From the NCBI GenBank assembly GCA_018821305.1, contig JAHJMN010000014.1:37891-101890 (forward strand): a stretch of 64,000 nt of DNA, read 5' to 3'. The notes under the pieces were generated by a model. The model ran no database searches, was not told the DNA's origin, and was given only the letters and a program-made list of their open reading frames with translations. How positions within the stretch are numbered: the first letter of the stretch is position 1; each line of letters begins with the position of its first letter. The stretch is from Myxococcota bacterium. Its GTDB lineage: Bacteria; Myxococcota_A; Polyangia; HGW-17. A program made the translations under genes and the position numbers. Positions 9,985 to 18,576 of this stretch are shown in pieces.

Positions 9985-11964
9985 ATGAAGAGACTTGCCT
10001 TGATACTTTTGCTTGTAGTGTTCGGTTGCGATGACGATTCGACAAATACAAACAATAATAACACAAATAATACCAACACAAATAATACCAACAATTTGCC
10101 CCTGCCGAGATGTCATGCAAATTCTTCAACAGAAATTGAATTTACCGATGTAAGCTCGGAGGTTTTAATAGATCCCGAAAACCTTCATCTTCTAGGAAAT
10201 CGCATGGCAGCTGTAGATATCAATGGAGATGGATGGCATGATATTATAGTACACAAGGGCAATGGAGCCAACAGAGATGAAGTTTCCACGGAAGAACACA
10301 TGAGAGGCAAAAGAGTTTTGCTCAACTCTGAAGATCCGTTAGTGCCAGGAAAACGCATCTTCGTAGATTTTACATCTGAATCAGGTTATGACTTAATACC
10401 CGGAACAAATGAAAGAGGCCGTGGCGCATCTTTTGCTGTTGCCGGGGACTTTAATAATGACGGAAACTTGGATCTTTTAAGCGGTGTATATGCCTCAATA
10501 ACCGATACGCAAGTTGTTGACAGGCCAGTAGTTTTACTTGGTGATGGACAAGGGCACTTTTCAATTTCCACGGGTACTCTACCTTTTAATGATGAAGATC
10601 TTAATAGTGTGACATCAGCAGCCCTGACGGACTACAACCGGGATGGAAATCTTGATATTTTCATGGGTTATTTCTATCTGGAATTCGGTTCAAATCCACA
10701 ACAGGACAGACTTTACAAAGGTTCTGGAAGTGGTGGATTCCGTGATGTTACAATTGAAACCGGTCTTGAGACTTTTCCCGGTGGTGCTGATGAAAATATT
10801 AATCACAAGCCCACATATGGGGTAACAGTTTGTGATGCCGATGGAGATGGATGGCCGGATCTCATGAGTTCAAGTTATGGTAGGGCTTTCAATATGTTAT
10901 GGAAGAGCTCTGAAGGCAGTACCTTCACTGATGCAGGAGAAACATCAACTTTCAGGGCTGATGATCAGATGGATTATTCGGATAATCAGTTCTATGCATG
11001 TCACTGTCAATTGAACCCTGGCCCTGAGTGCACCGAGGTTCCTGCAGATACACCTATGATTCAGTGCAGTTCTGATTACTGGTATGTTGGAAATGATGAT
11101 CAACCTTTCAGAAATGGTGGAAATACTTTTTCCACCATTTGTGCTGACTTTAATAATGATGGACACATGGATGCATATCATGCAGAGATCAGGCACTGGC
11201 ATATAGGAAACTCCTCAGACCCAAGTCAATTACTTGTTAATACCGGATCCGCAAATCTTCTTTACTCAAGACCTGGAAATGAAGTCACAGGACTTGATAG
11301 AAATCATGAAATGGTAGACTGGAACGAAGGAGATATTACCGCAGTTTATGGCGATTTCAACAATGATGGCTTACTAGATATTTTTGTTGGCGATTCAGAT
11401 TATCCTGGAGCCAAGGGTAGACTTTTTATTCAGAATCAGGACCATACTTTTGAAGAGCGAGCTGAAGAACTTGGGATCTATGCTCCCCGCGCTGGTGGAG
11501 TAACCTGGATTGATTATGATCAGGATGGCGATCTGGATCTTCTGGTCGGATTTTCAACAATGAGATGCACAGCCGGTGACGATGATTGTATTTATTCAGA
11601 ACCCGTTGTCAGACTCTTCAGAAACGATGGTGGAAGCAATGCAAATCGTGTTGTTGTAAGATTAAAAGGAGCGGGGATGTACAATTACTCAAACAGCTCT
11701 GCTATCGGGGCTAAGGTTCGGATTACCGCTGGTGGAGTTACTCAGATCAGAGAACTTCAATCCGGGTTTGGCCACTTCGGTATCCAAACTCCCCTTGAAC
11801 TTCATTTCGGTCTTGGTGATATCTGTGAAATTGAATCTCTTGAAGTTATCTGGCCTGATGGAACAAATAAAACTACTGTAATCAACAACTTGAGTGCTAA
11901 TTATATATATAATATCCATGAGATAGACGGAGTAACCTCCTGGCAGGAGCTTTCCGTAAACTGA
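9985..11964 (+). CDS. FG-GAP/VCBS repeat lipoprotein with C-terminal ASPIC/UnbV domain
   Basis: I place the start at the ATG at 9985, six bases after GGAG (9975-9978), because it gives a clean lipoprotein signal, MKRLALILLLVVFGC. An upstream in-frame start at 9937 lies within the repeat and would spoil the signal. After the lipidated Cys comes an Asn/Thr spacer, then seven calcium-loop FG-GAP motifs such as DINGDGWHD, DFNNDGNLD, DADGDGWPD and DYDQDGDLD, suggesting a beta-propeller. The last ~90 residues match ASPIC/UnbV (SSAIGAKVRI, SGFGHFGIQ, VIWPDG). It should be anchored in the outer membrane. Proteins of this type are widespread in environmental bacteria and their role is poorly known; adhesion or carbohydrate binding is only a suggestion. 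It lies 48 bp ahead of the metzincin-like lipoprotein gene. Confidence 0.93.
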   Translation: MKRLALILLLVVFGCDDDSTNTNNNNTNNTNTNNTNNLPLPRCHANSSTEIEFTDVSSEVLIDPENLHLLGNRMAAVDINGDGWHDIIVHKGNGANRDEVSTEEHMRGKRVLLNSEDPLVPGKRIFVDFTSESGYDLIPGTNERGRGASFAVAGDFNNDGNLDLLSGVYASITDTQVVDRPVVLLGDGQGHFSISTGTLPFNDEDLNSVTSAALTDYNRDGNLDIFMGYFYLEFGSNPQQDRLYKGSGSGGFRDVTIETGLETFPGGADENINHKPTYGVTVCDADGDGWPDLMSSSYGRAFNMLWKSSEGSTFTDAGETSTFRADDQMDYSDNQFYACHCQLNPGPECTEVPADTPMIQCSSDYWYVGNDDQPFRNGGNTFSTICADFNNDGHMDAYHAEIRHWHIGNSSDPSQLLVNTGSANLLYSRPGNEVTGLDRNHEMVDWNEGDITAVYGDFNNDGLLDIFVGDSDYPGAKGRLFIQNQDHTFEERAEELGIYAPRAGGVTWIDYDQDGDLDLLVGFSTMRCTAGDDDCIYSEPVVRLFRNDGGSNANRVVVRLKGAGMYNYSNSSAIGAKVRITAGGVTQIRELQSGFGHFGIQTPLELHFGLGDICEIESLEVIWPDGTNKTTVINNLSANYIYNIHEIDGVTSWQELSVN

Positions 11965-12012
11965 AATAGTTCTGGCGAAGGTATTTCAGTACGTTAATGG
12001 GACAGGGAAGAA

Positions 12013-13998
12013 ATGAAATATTTAAAGTATATTTTGGTTTTATTGCTGATAGCAGCTTGTGATAACGGAAACGATGATGATACCAATGAAACCCCGGCGG
12101 AATGGGGTTTGATCACCCTTTCTGATGCATGGCCAACTATTGTACTGCCTGAATCGAAAATTTTTATTTCCGGGGAAGTCTTTCCAGATTCCAGTTTTGG
12201 CACACTGGAGTTAAATATTTCCGGTAATTTTACGGATGGAAGTGGAAACGTAAGGAGCTACACTGTTTCGGATACATTGACAAGGCAGCAATGGAATCAG
12301 GGTTTCTGGGTATTATCATCAGACATAACTGGGACTGCTGACTTCGGATCTTTTACTGCAGAAATTACTGTCAGTGCCGTAAGCAGCAAAACGGGACTTA
12401 AATATCAGTCAAGCACTTTATCTAAAACATTTCAATATGTTACTGAGCTTGTACCAGTTCTTAATTCGGTTCAGAGTAGTGGGGTAGAATATTTTGAAAC
12501 ACCAGTAACACTGGAAGCTGAGAATTTATGTATTACAGAGGAAGAGTGCGAATCTGTTATTGTATTTGACGGCTGCTTTCTCCCGGAAGGTTCTTCAGGA
12601 CCATGTATATCGGAAGGAACAACAATTTCAGATGCACAAGTGCCTGTTTTTAATGTTAATAATGTAACTCGTTCTGATGGAAAAATGAGCTTTGGTGTGG
12701 ATGTTTTCGGAGTAACTCCTGGGAATTTCACCGGGGAAGTCTTCATCCGGAATTACATGAATCCAACCAAATTCAATGATTCCGCTTCCGTTTCAATGGA
12801 CATTGAACTTCTTGGCAGTACATTATATGGGGCCCTCACAACGGCTTCTTCTCTTGGAGGATTTATTGAATTTGAAGGGGATGGATTTGCACCTCAAGGC
12901 GATATCTGCGGAACTCAAATTAGATTTGAAGGATATTTTCATTCTGAAAAGAATAATGCAGACACGGATATAATTCTACTTTTTGTCCCGGAAGTAATTT
13001 CTTCTCAGAAGGTCAGAATTATTGTCGAAGAAAATTCAGGATTTGGTGATTATATCGATCTTCGCAATGATTATGGCAGCCTCGAAGGTGAATTTTTCTC
13101 AGAAGTTTGTTGTGGAGGCAGTTGTATTGAGAGTTCACCGATTACTGAAAGTATTGCTCTTGATTCAGTAAAACAGTTAATTCAGTTGGATTTTATGGAT
13201 AGTTACGTTGTTGCTCTTTCCATGTTTGGCCTTGAAAGACTTGATGAAGAGATAAGAATGAGGGCCGTTGAAACCATGGATAATATTTATCGAGGTATAA
13301 ATATTGAAATACGTCGAAATAAAATACAGGACTACGCCCTGTACAGTCGTGTGGAGATCCATGGAGCGGATCCCAATGGGCTCAATCTTCTTGGTTATGA
13401 TAATACAGTTGGTAAAGATGTCGGGAATATCAGACTTCATGATGTTCTTGGCGGTGTTAATTCTCGAACTCAAGAAGACGGGTACCCGGGATACGGTGGT
13501 GTTTTTCTGGAATCATATTTCGGATTTTCCAATCATCCTCCTCAGGGTATTTTTCGTCTGGAAATGGCAAGTGATCTCTTTGATGGGATTTTTGATGAGT
13601 TCCGCCCGGATCAGGGTGGTACAAGTGTAACTCTGGAGGAAGTCACTCAATTCATTCCTTCCATGGATGGGAGTGAATGCTTTCTGACTTCTCCGAATCG
13701 CAGGCAGAAGATGGCGTGTGCCGTTTTTGTTCTCGGAAATATGCTTGGTGGCACTCTTGCACATGAATTAGGTCACAGCTTTGGTCTTGCTCAACCGGAT
13801 TCAACAACTTCTTTTCACAACGAAGGAAATGAGGAACTTCGATTGATGGATTCAGGAACTGAAAGACCATTTGAAGAACGCAGCGGTCTTCATATTCAGG
13901 GTTTTGAAAGATTCTGCCGGGAAAATTACGACTATTTACGCTCAGTTCTTCTGAAAAGAACAGAAGTTGATCCCATTTCAAATCGCCCTGGCTGCTGA
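12013..13998 (+). CDS. Lipoprotein with C-terminal metzincin-like zinc protease motif
   Basis: This 661-residue lipoprotein (MKYLKYILVLLLIAAC) has an acidic, Asp/Asn-rich linker and then several hundred residues of beta-rich sequence with Cys pairs. Near the C-terminus it carries LAHELGHSFGLAQPD with H584, E585 and H588, the HExxH zinc site followed by Gly591. A candidate Met-turn, LMDSG, is at M612. In typical metzincins the third ligand is His or Asp at position 594; here it is Gln, followed by Pro-Asp (D596). Peptidase activity is therefore likely but not certain. GGGAAG precedes the ATG. It is probably co-transcribed with the UnbV lipoprotein upstream and the lipoprotein downstream. Confidence 0.85.
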   Translation: MKYLKYILVLLLIAACDNGNDDDTNETPAEWGLITLSDAWPTIVLPESKIFISGEVFPDSSFGTLELNISGNFTDGSGNVRSYTVSDTLTRQQWNQGFWVLSSDITGTADFGSFTAEITVSAVSSKTGLKYQSSTLSKTFQYVTELVPVLNSVQSSGVEYFETPVTLEAENLCITEEECESVIVFDGCFLPEGSSGPCISEGTTISDAQVPVFNVNNVTRSDGKMSFGVDVFGVTPGNFTGEVFIRNYMNPTKFNDSASVSMDIELLGSTLYGALTTASSLGGFIEFEGDGFAPQGDICGTQIRFEGYFHSEKNNADTDIILLFVPEVISSQKVRIIVEENSGFGDYIDLRNDYGSLEGEFFSEVCCGGSCIESSPITESIALDSVKQLIQLDFMDSYVVALSMFGLERLDEEIRMRAVETMDNIYRGINIEIRRNKIQDYALYSRVEIHGADPNGLNLLGYDNTVGKDVGNIRLHDVLGGVNSRTQEDGYPGYGGVFLESYFGFSNHPPQGIFRLEMASDLFDGIFDEFRPDQGGTSVTLEEVTQFIPSMDGSECFLTSPNRRQKMACAVFVLGNMLGGTLAHELGHSFGLAQPDSTTSFHNEGNEELRLMDSGTERPFEERSGLHIQGFERFCRENYDYLRSVLLKRTEVDPISNRPGC

Positions 13999-14032
13999 AA
14001 AGACCTTCTGGATGGGGACTACATATTATCAA

Positions 14033-15070
14033 ATGTCTGCAGTAAAAGTGTCATTTAAAATAAAAAAAATTCCTTTTGTCTATATCATCCTGAATATTGC
14101 AATCGTAATTATAACTGCAACTTCCTGCAGTAAAAAAAAATCTGCTGACGAAAGTAACAAAGAGAAAATTACAGAGCAACTTAAAGGAGAAACAGGTGAT
14201 GTTTTAAGAAGGCTCTATCCAGGAGAAAACTGGGATTTATTTGTTTCTTCAGATCGAAAGTTACGACGAAAAAGCACTAGTTATACAGTCACATCGTGGC
14301 TCAATGAAAAAAAAACTTTATCCATACTTGTGTCTTCCGCTCCTAAAAAACCGGCAATCATTAAACGATATGATGGAATAATAGATGAGCTCTATACGGT
14401 CAGATTCGGCCCTGATCCAACAAACTGGCTTATTTTGCTTAGCAGACATGAGAAAAGTGCCGAAATGGTAATTCAGAAAACGGAATTTTTGGATCTTAAA
14501 GGTGATACTTATATTAATAAATGGGGAATAACGAGTAGTTATGATATTGATTTAAAAGATACTTACCATCCCCCAACTTTTCATTACTGGGATACTGATG
14601 ATGATGGCGTGCAAGAGCTTATTTTAAAAAATCCCAACCCTGACAGGACAAAACCGTTTCCATGGAAATTAAGGTGGGCCGTATTTCGATGGATTCCTGG
14701 GAAACGGGAATTTGTGCCTTTTCGAGGGCTTATATTGAGTCCATATAGGGATCAGAATCCACTCTGGATGGCATTTTCAATATTTGAAGCTGCCAGGAAT
14801 CAAAAACCAGATATGATTTTACCCGGTCTTCGAGTTCATACAGCCTGTGACGCTCATCAAGCGTTGATGAAACTTTTGTTTTTACGCAAGTGGAGCGCCC
14901 CAGCGAAAATTTTTCAGTCAGGGACAGATGAGCGGAATCCGGAAATTGTTATTGATACTGTAGCTGATAAAGAAAAATTTCGGATAGTGTTTGTTTTAAA
15001 CCGGCTAAAGTCCGGTACCCATTATTTTTATCGTCTGTGTCGAGCCCGCCTTTACTCAAAAAACAACTAA
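14033..15070 (+). CDS. Hypothetical lipoprotein
   Basis: I choose the ATG at 14033. It gives a basic N-terminus (SAVKVSFKIKK), a hydrophobic core and the lipobox TATSC; longer starts at 13967 and 14012 overlap or crowd the previous gene and add no signal. The mature protein is about 310 residues, opening with a Lys/Ser-rich spacer. One calcium-loop-like motif, DTDDDGVQELIL, occurs in the middle, reminiscent of a single FG-GAP unit. No other family is recognisable. It follows the metzincin-like gene by 34 bp, so the lipoproteins are probably expressed together. Confidence 0.75.
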   Translation: MSAVKVSFKIKKIPFVYIILNIAIVIITATSCSKKKSADESNKEKITEQLKGETGDVLRRLYPGENWDLFVSSDRKLRRKSTSYTVTSWLNEKKTLSILVSSAPKKPAIIKRYDGIIDELYTVRFGPDPTNWLILLSRHEKSAEMVIQKTEFLDLKGDTYINKWGITSSYDIDLKDTYHPPTFHYWDTDDDGVQELILKNPNPDRTKPFPWKLRWAVFRWIPGKREFVPFRGLILSPYRDQNPLWMAFSIFEAARNQKPDMILPGLRVHTACDAHQALMKLLFLRKWSAPAKIFQSGTDERNPEIVIDTVADKEKFRIVFVLNRLKSGTHYFYRLCRARLYSKNN

Positions 15071-15146
15071 AAATTTAAGTTATCGTGAAAAAATCCGATA
15101 TTTGTTCTCGCATGCAAATGAACAATAACTGGAAAGGAGTAATTTA

Positions 15147-15563
15147 ATGCCATCAAAAGTATTCGAAATACCCGGAAAATTGTCAGTTGAATGGGAAACA
15201 GACGTAAAAGCGATAGTTGATACCTGGACAAATTACACTGTCACACTTGAACAATTTAAAGATGCAGTTCTTGGAAAAGGAGTAAGTTACGCCAGTGGAA
15301 AAGGAGTTAAAGCCTGGATTGTTGATTCATCACAGGCAAATGGTGCTTTTTCACAGGAAATACAGCAATTTATTGGTTCAACCGTATTTCCTAAGTTCGC
15401 TGAAATTGGAGTAAAATATTTTATTACAATCACCTCATCTGTTAGTGCTGTAACAAAAATGACTGTTAAGTCATATTCGGCAAAAACCGGTCCGAATGGG
15501 CTGAAGTTGGTGGAAGCAAATAGCAGAGCAGATGCCATCGCCTGGCTCAAAGAAAACAAGTAG
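15147..15563 (+). CDS. STAS/SEC14-like (SpoIIAA-like) protein
   Basis: This 138-residue cytoplasmic protein has no signal peptide. The central pattern, with WIVDSSQANGAFSQEIQQFI, a FPKFAEIGVKYFITITSS strand-helix-strand and a closing ADAIAWLKENK helix, resembles the STAS/SEC14 domain family found in many bacteria. These act as small regulatory or partner-switching modules, but no kinase or anti-sigma gene lies beside it. AAAGGAG precedes the ATG at good distance. The stop codon is followed within five bases by the left end of a family A element. Family resemblance is moderate; function is unknown. Confidence 0.75.
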   Translation: MPSKVFEIPGKLSVEWETDVKAIVDTWTNYTVTLEQFKDAVLGKGVSYASGKGVKAWIVDSSQANGAFSQEIQQFIGSTVFPKFAEIGVKYFITITSSVSAVTKMTVKSYSAKTGPNGLKLVEANSRADAIAWLKENK

Positions 15564-15567
15564 TTAA

Positions 15568-15841
15568 ACCGCTTCCTGAGTAAAAGATTTAAAAAATCGA
15601 GAGGTGGAATGTATATATATTCATCCATCTTTTTATAATTTTTCATAATGAAAAAGAACGAAATTTTTAATTGATATTGAATGGTTACGCCCTGATCCTG
15701 CTGAACCTGTTTTCCTGACTTCCTGAATGCCTGTTAAAAAAATCAGGAACAGGTAAACAGTAGCAGGAACAGGACAATCTGGGTCTTTCTCCTGAAGAAT
15801 TTCATTCTAGTAATTTAATATCGTATTACCTCGAAAGCGGT
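15568..15841 (+). repeat. Family A element, full length (274 bp)
   Basis: The left end is ACCGCTTCCTGAGTAA at 15568-15583. The right end at 15826-15841 is its imperfect inverse, matching 12 of 16 positions. The core contains TATTGAATGGTTACGCCCTG followed by alternating CCTG and CAGG words. The right end is immediately followed by CTAGACCGCTT, as if a second copy had begun. No coding frame is visible. It fills the region between the STAS-like gene and the convergent lipoprotein gene. Confidence 0.88.
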
Positions 15842-15869
15842 CTAGACCGCTTGTGGAATAATATAAATA

Positions 15870-16640
15870 TTAAAGATTGCAGGGATTTTTTAATGTGCAG
15901 TTTGTGCACTGAGCGCAGATAAGTGTTGAGAGATCTTCAGAAAATATGTAAGTTGAATCAAAAGGATAATCTGTGCAGTCCATGGGCTTTTTATCAGTAT
16001 CAATAGGTTTATGTGCGCTTTCACCATAAAAAATAACATTTCCGGTGGAATCGACATCTACCGCTGCAGAAGGTGCATGGGAATTAACTTTGTTATCACT
16101 TTTTACTGCAATTATAAAAGTTGAGTTGGATAAAACTCCGTCGAACGGTTTTACTCGCCCAATTACACTTACCTTGGGTCCTCCTCCGGAATACAGACCA
16201 GCACTGTAACTTGAAAGCCAGCCGTTTGACATCTCAAGATCCGTACCCCCACCAGTCATTGTATATACTATGTAGGCATATTCACCGCCATCCCATGTTA
16301 TTGCTTCAGCTCTGCCGTCAGGGCTTTGGGTTTCATGTTCGATACAGTAAATCTGCCTGCTATCATCCATTCTAATGAGGAGGGGATTCTGGTTATTGTC
16401 TTTTTGAATATAACCAACAAAAAGACTTGTCGTGTCTACAGTGACCCTCGCGGCAGATGATTCTGCGAGCTCATCATAGGTCATTGAGCAATCAATGGAC
16501 GCACTTGAGGAAGTATAATCAGATATCCAGATACCTGTAGATCCCGGCACAGGGGCGGAGTTGTGGGATGAATTATTACTACAGGCTAAATTAAAATAAC
16601 ATACAAATAGAAAAAGAAAATATCTAAAAAAGGCCATCAT
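15870..16640 (-). CDS. Hypothetical lipoprotein, last gene of the DUF4178/DUF350 cluster
   Basis: About 256 residues from ATG 16640; a TTG at 16649 and an ATG at 16637 are alternatives. The N-terminus is a lipoprotein signal ending FNLAC, followed by a Ser/Asn/Pro spacer. The body is beta-rich with segments like AITWDGGEYAYIVYTM and NSTFIIAVKSDNK, which could form a propeller-like fold. The last 20 residues hold four Cys (CAQCTNCTLKNPC), which may bind metal or form disulfides. It starts 10 bases after the stop of the HEAT-repeat lipoprotein, so it is almost certainly in the same operon. No family recognised. Confidence 0.78.
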   Translation of the reverse strand: MMAFFRYFLFLFVCYFNLACSNNSSHNSAPVPGSTGIWISDYTSSSASIDCSMTYDELAESSAARVTVDTTSLFVGYIQKDNNQNPLLIRMDDSRQIYCIEHETQSPDGRAEAITWDGGEYAYIVYTMTGGGTDLEMSNGWLSSYSAGLYSGGGPKVSVIGRVKPFDGVLSNSTFIIAVKSDNKVNSHAPSAAVDVDSTGNVIFYGESAHKPIDTDKKPMDCTDYPFDSTYIFSEDLSTLICAQCTNCTLKNPCNL

Positions 16641-16650
16641 TGTCTTCAAA

Positions 16651-18576
16651 TTATTTTTTTCCGGAGCTTTTCAGCCATGATGCACAGCGCCTGATGTGCC
16701 TGTAAACTCCATATTTTGAATACGTATCAAGCAGGGATGGGTTCTTCAGACAATTTAATGCTTCACAAACTACTGTCGTATCAGGGTGAAAAAGCTCTTT
16801 TGTGCAGATAGTTGTTGTATCCGGAGAAGACGGGGCTGTAAGGGCTAGAGCTCTTATAATTGCACCACGGTCTGCATATTGGGCTTCAAGGGAATCTTCT
16901 GAAAGGATATGTCGGTATTTTTCTGCCATTGCTCTTGCCCTTATTCTACCAAGAGTAATCGCAGTATCTGCAACAGGATTAGTGTTAAATTCCTCAATAA
17001 GGCGTCTAGTTACGGCCTCGCCACCCGTTCGTGCACAGTAATCTAACACTGCAGCTCTGACAGGAGCAGAAGGATCATTTAGTAAATTAAGAATTTGAGA
17101 AGTAGCACGATGATCAGAAGCAACAATCACCGCTGCAAGACGTATTGAATCGTCGGGATCCGAAAGAGCGGAAACCACTTGCGCGGGAATTTTCAATTCA
17201 CTCCGACCGGGCTTCAAAGCTTTCAATGCGTTTGCTTTAATTCGCCCTTGAGAGGATTGAACAATTCTCAAAAGTAGTGGTCTAGCTTCAAACACCCCTG
17301 TGAGCCCTGATAACCGACGTGCGAAAAGATCTGCATCAAAAACCGGCATGAAAAGCTCAGTTTCCTCATTTACAGTTACTCTTTTCTTGAATGAAGCCAG
17401 GAATTTCTCTCGATCTGTTTTAGGTTTTGATACCGGAACATCAATACCCTGAATTTCTATTTTCTGCCAGTTTGTCTCGGTAATCCATTTTTCATGGTGA
17501 AAACGAAATTGCTTCCAGGAATTTTCCATAAAATCTACAACGGATTTTCTATATTCTTCAAAGGCTGCTAAAACTGCAATTGCATCAGGTGAAAGATCTC
17601 CAGAATCAAAACATTTTTTCATAGCGTCTTTTAAAGATTTTCCTGATGAAATATGCCTCATTACGAGTTCGGTGCAGGGGCTCTGACCTTCTGGAATTTT
17701 GCAATTGCGGTTTATAAAGAAATTTTTAAATGAATACAGTTTAAGAAATTCACTGCATGGCGGTAAATATTTAGAAGGATTAGTTAATTTTAGAACTTCT
17801 TCAAGTTCAAGACCACTTGAAATAACAGTTTTAATTGATTCGTCTGTTTGTTTCCATGAGTTAGACAACCATACTTTGAGCGATTCCTTTTTGTGATGTC
17901 CTGAAGGAAGAGCGGATAAAATACCAAGGTGATCATCACTGCCATCCGTAAGTATTTTAAGAATTTTTGAAACTACAAAGGCATCTTTGATAAAGATACC
18001 GCCATAAACAATTCCATCATCAAGTTCATTTCCAAGGCTACCAAGGTTATCCAAACCAACCGCAATATCTTCTCCACGATTGGATGCAGTATTTTTTAAT
18101 GCAGAAAGTCTCAACGTAAACTGTTTCAGTGTAAGGATTTCGTCATCGCTCCATTTTTTTGATCTGAAAAATGAAAGAACACTCGAACGAATAATGTTAT
18201 TTTTATGCGTTAAATATTTTATAAGTGCGATATTGACATAATCCAGGTCCGGAAGAGTACCGAGGGCTTCAATTACCTTGAGTTTAACACTTATTGAAGA
18301 GTCATTGAGTGTTCTTACCAGGGGCCAGGCTGTTTCAATACCACGATTTTTCAGAGAATCAACGGCGGCCACTCTCACTTCCGGGGAAAAATCCCTGAGG
18401 GCGGAAATCAGGGCTTTAGTAGATTGCTCAGAAGGATAATGGCGCAGTTTTTTTGCCGCTTCTATCCGGGATGCTATATTTCCTTTTAGAAGGCTTTCTA
18501 TTAGAAATTCTTCCTTGGAAGCACATCCTGAAATGGAAACAAAGAACAATATTATTAAAATTTTTTTAATCATCAT
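16651..18576 (-). CDS. HEAT-repeat lipoprotein
   Basis: This ~641-residue protein begins with a lipoprotein signal (IKKILIILFFVSISGC). I choose ATG 18576; GTG 18582 and ATG 18573 are alternatives. Helical HEAT repeats fill residues 30-150, for example SPEVRVAAVDSLKNRG and SISVKLKVIEALGTL, and return near the C-terminus with DSIRLAAVIVASDH and SAPVRAAVLDYCARTG. The middle is less repetitive and contains Cys-bearing loops. HEAT solenoids are protein-binding scaffolds, and here the scaffold would be tethered to a membrane by lipid. The start overlaps the end of the DUF4178 gene by 11 bases, so the two are coupled. Confidence 0.88.
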   Translation of the reverse strand: MMIKKILIILFFVSISGCASKEEFLIESLLKGNIASRIEAAKKLRHYPSEQSTKALISALRDFSPEVRVAAVDSLKNRGIETAWPLVRTLNDSSISVKLKVIEALGTLPDLDYVNIALIKYLTHKNNIIRSSVLSFFRSKKWSDDEILTLKQFTLRLSALKNTASNRGEDIAVGLDNLGSLGNELDDGIVYGGIFIKDAFVVSKILKILTDGSDDHLGILSALPSGHHKKESLKVWLSNSWKQTDESIKTVISSGLELEEVLKLTNPSKYLPPCSEFLKLYSFKNFFINRNCKIPEGQSPCTELVMRHISSGKSLKDAMKKCFDSGDLSPDAIAVLAAFEEYRKSVVDFMENSWKQFRFHHEKWITETNWQKIEIQGIDVPVSKPKTDREKFLASFKKRVTVNEETELFMPVFDADLFARRLSGLTGVFEARPLLLRIVQSSQGRIKANALKALKPGRSELKIPAQVVSALSDPDDSIRLAAVIVASDHRATSQILNLLNDPSAPVRAAVLDYCARTGGEAVTRRLIEEFNTNPVADTAITLGRIRARAMAEKYRHILSEDSLEAQYADRGAIIRALALTAPSSPDTTTICTKELFHPDTTVVCEALNCLKNPSLLDTYSKYGVYRHIRRCASWLKSSGKK

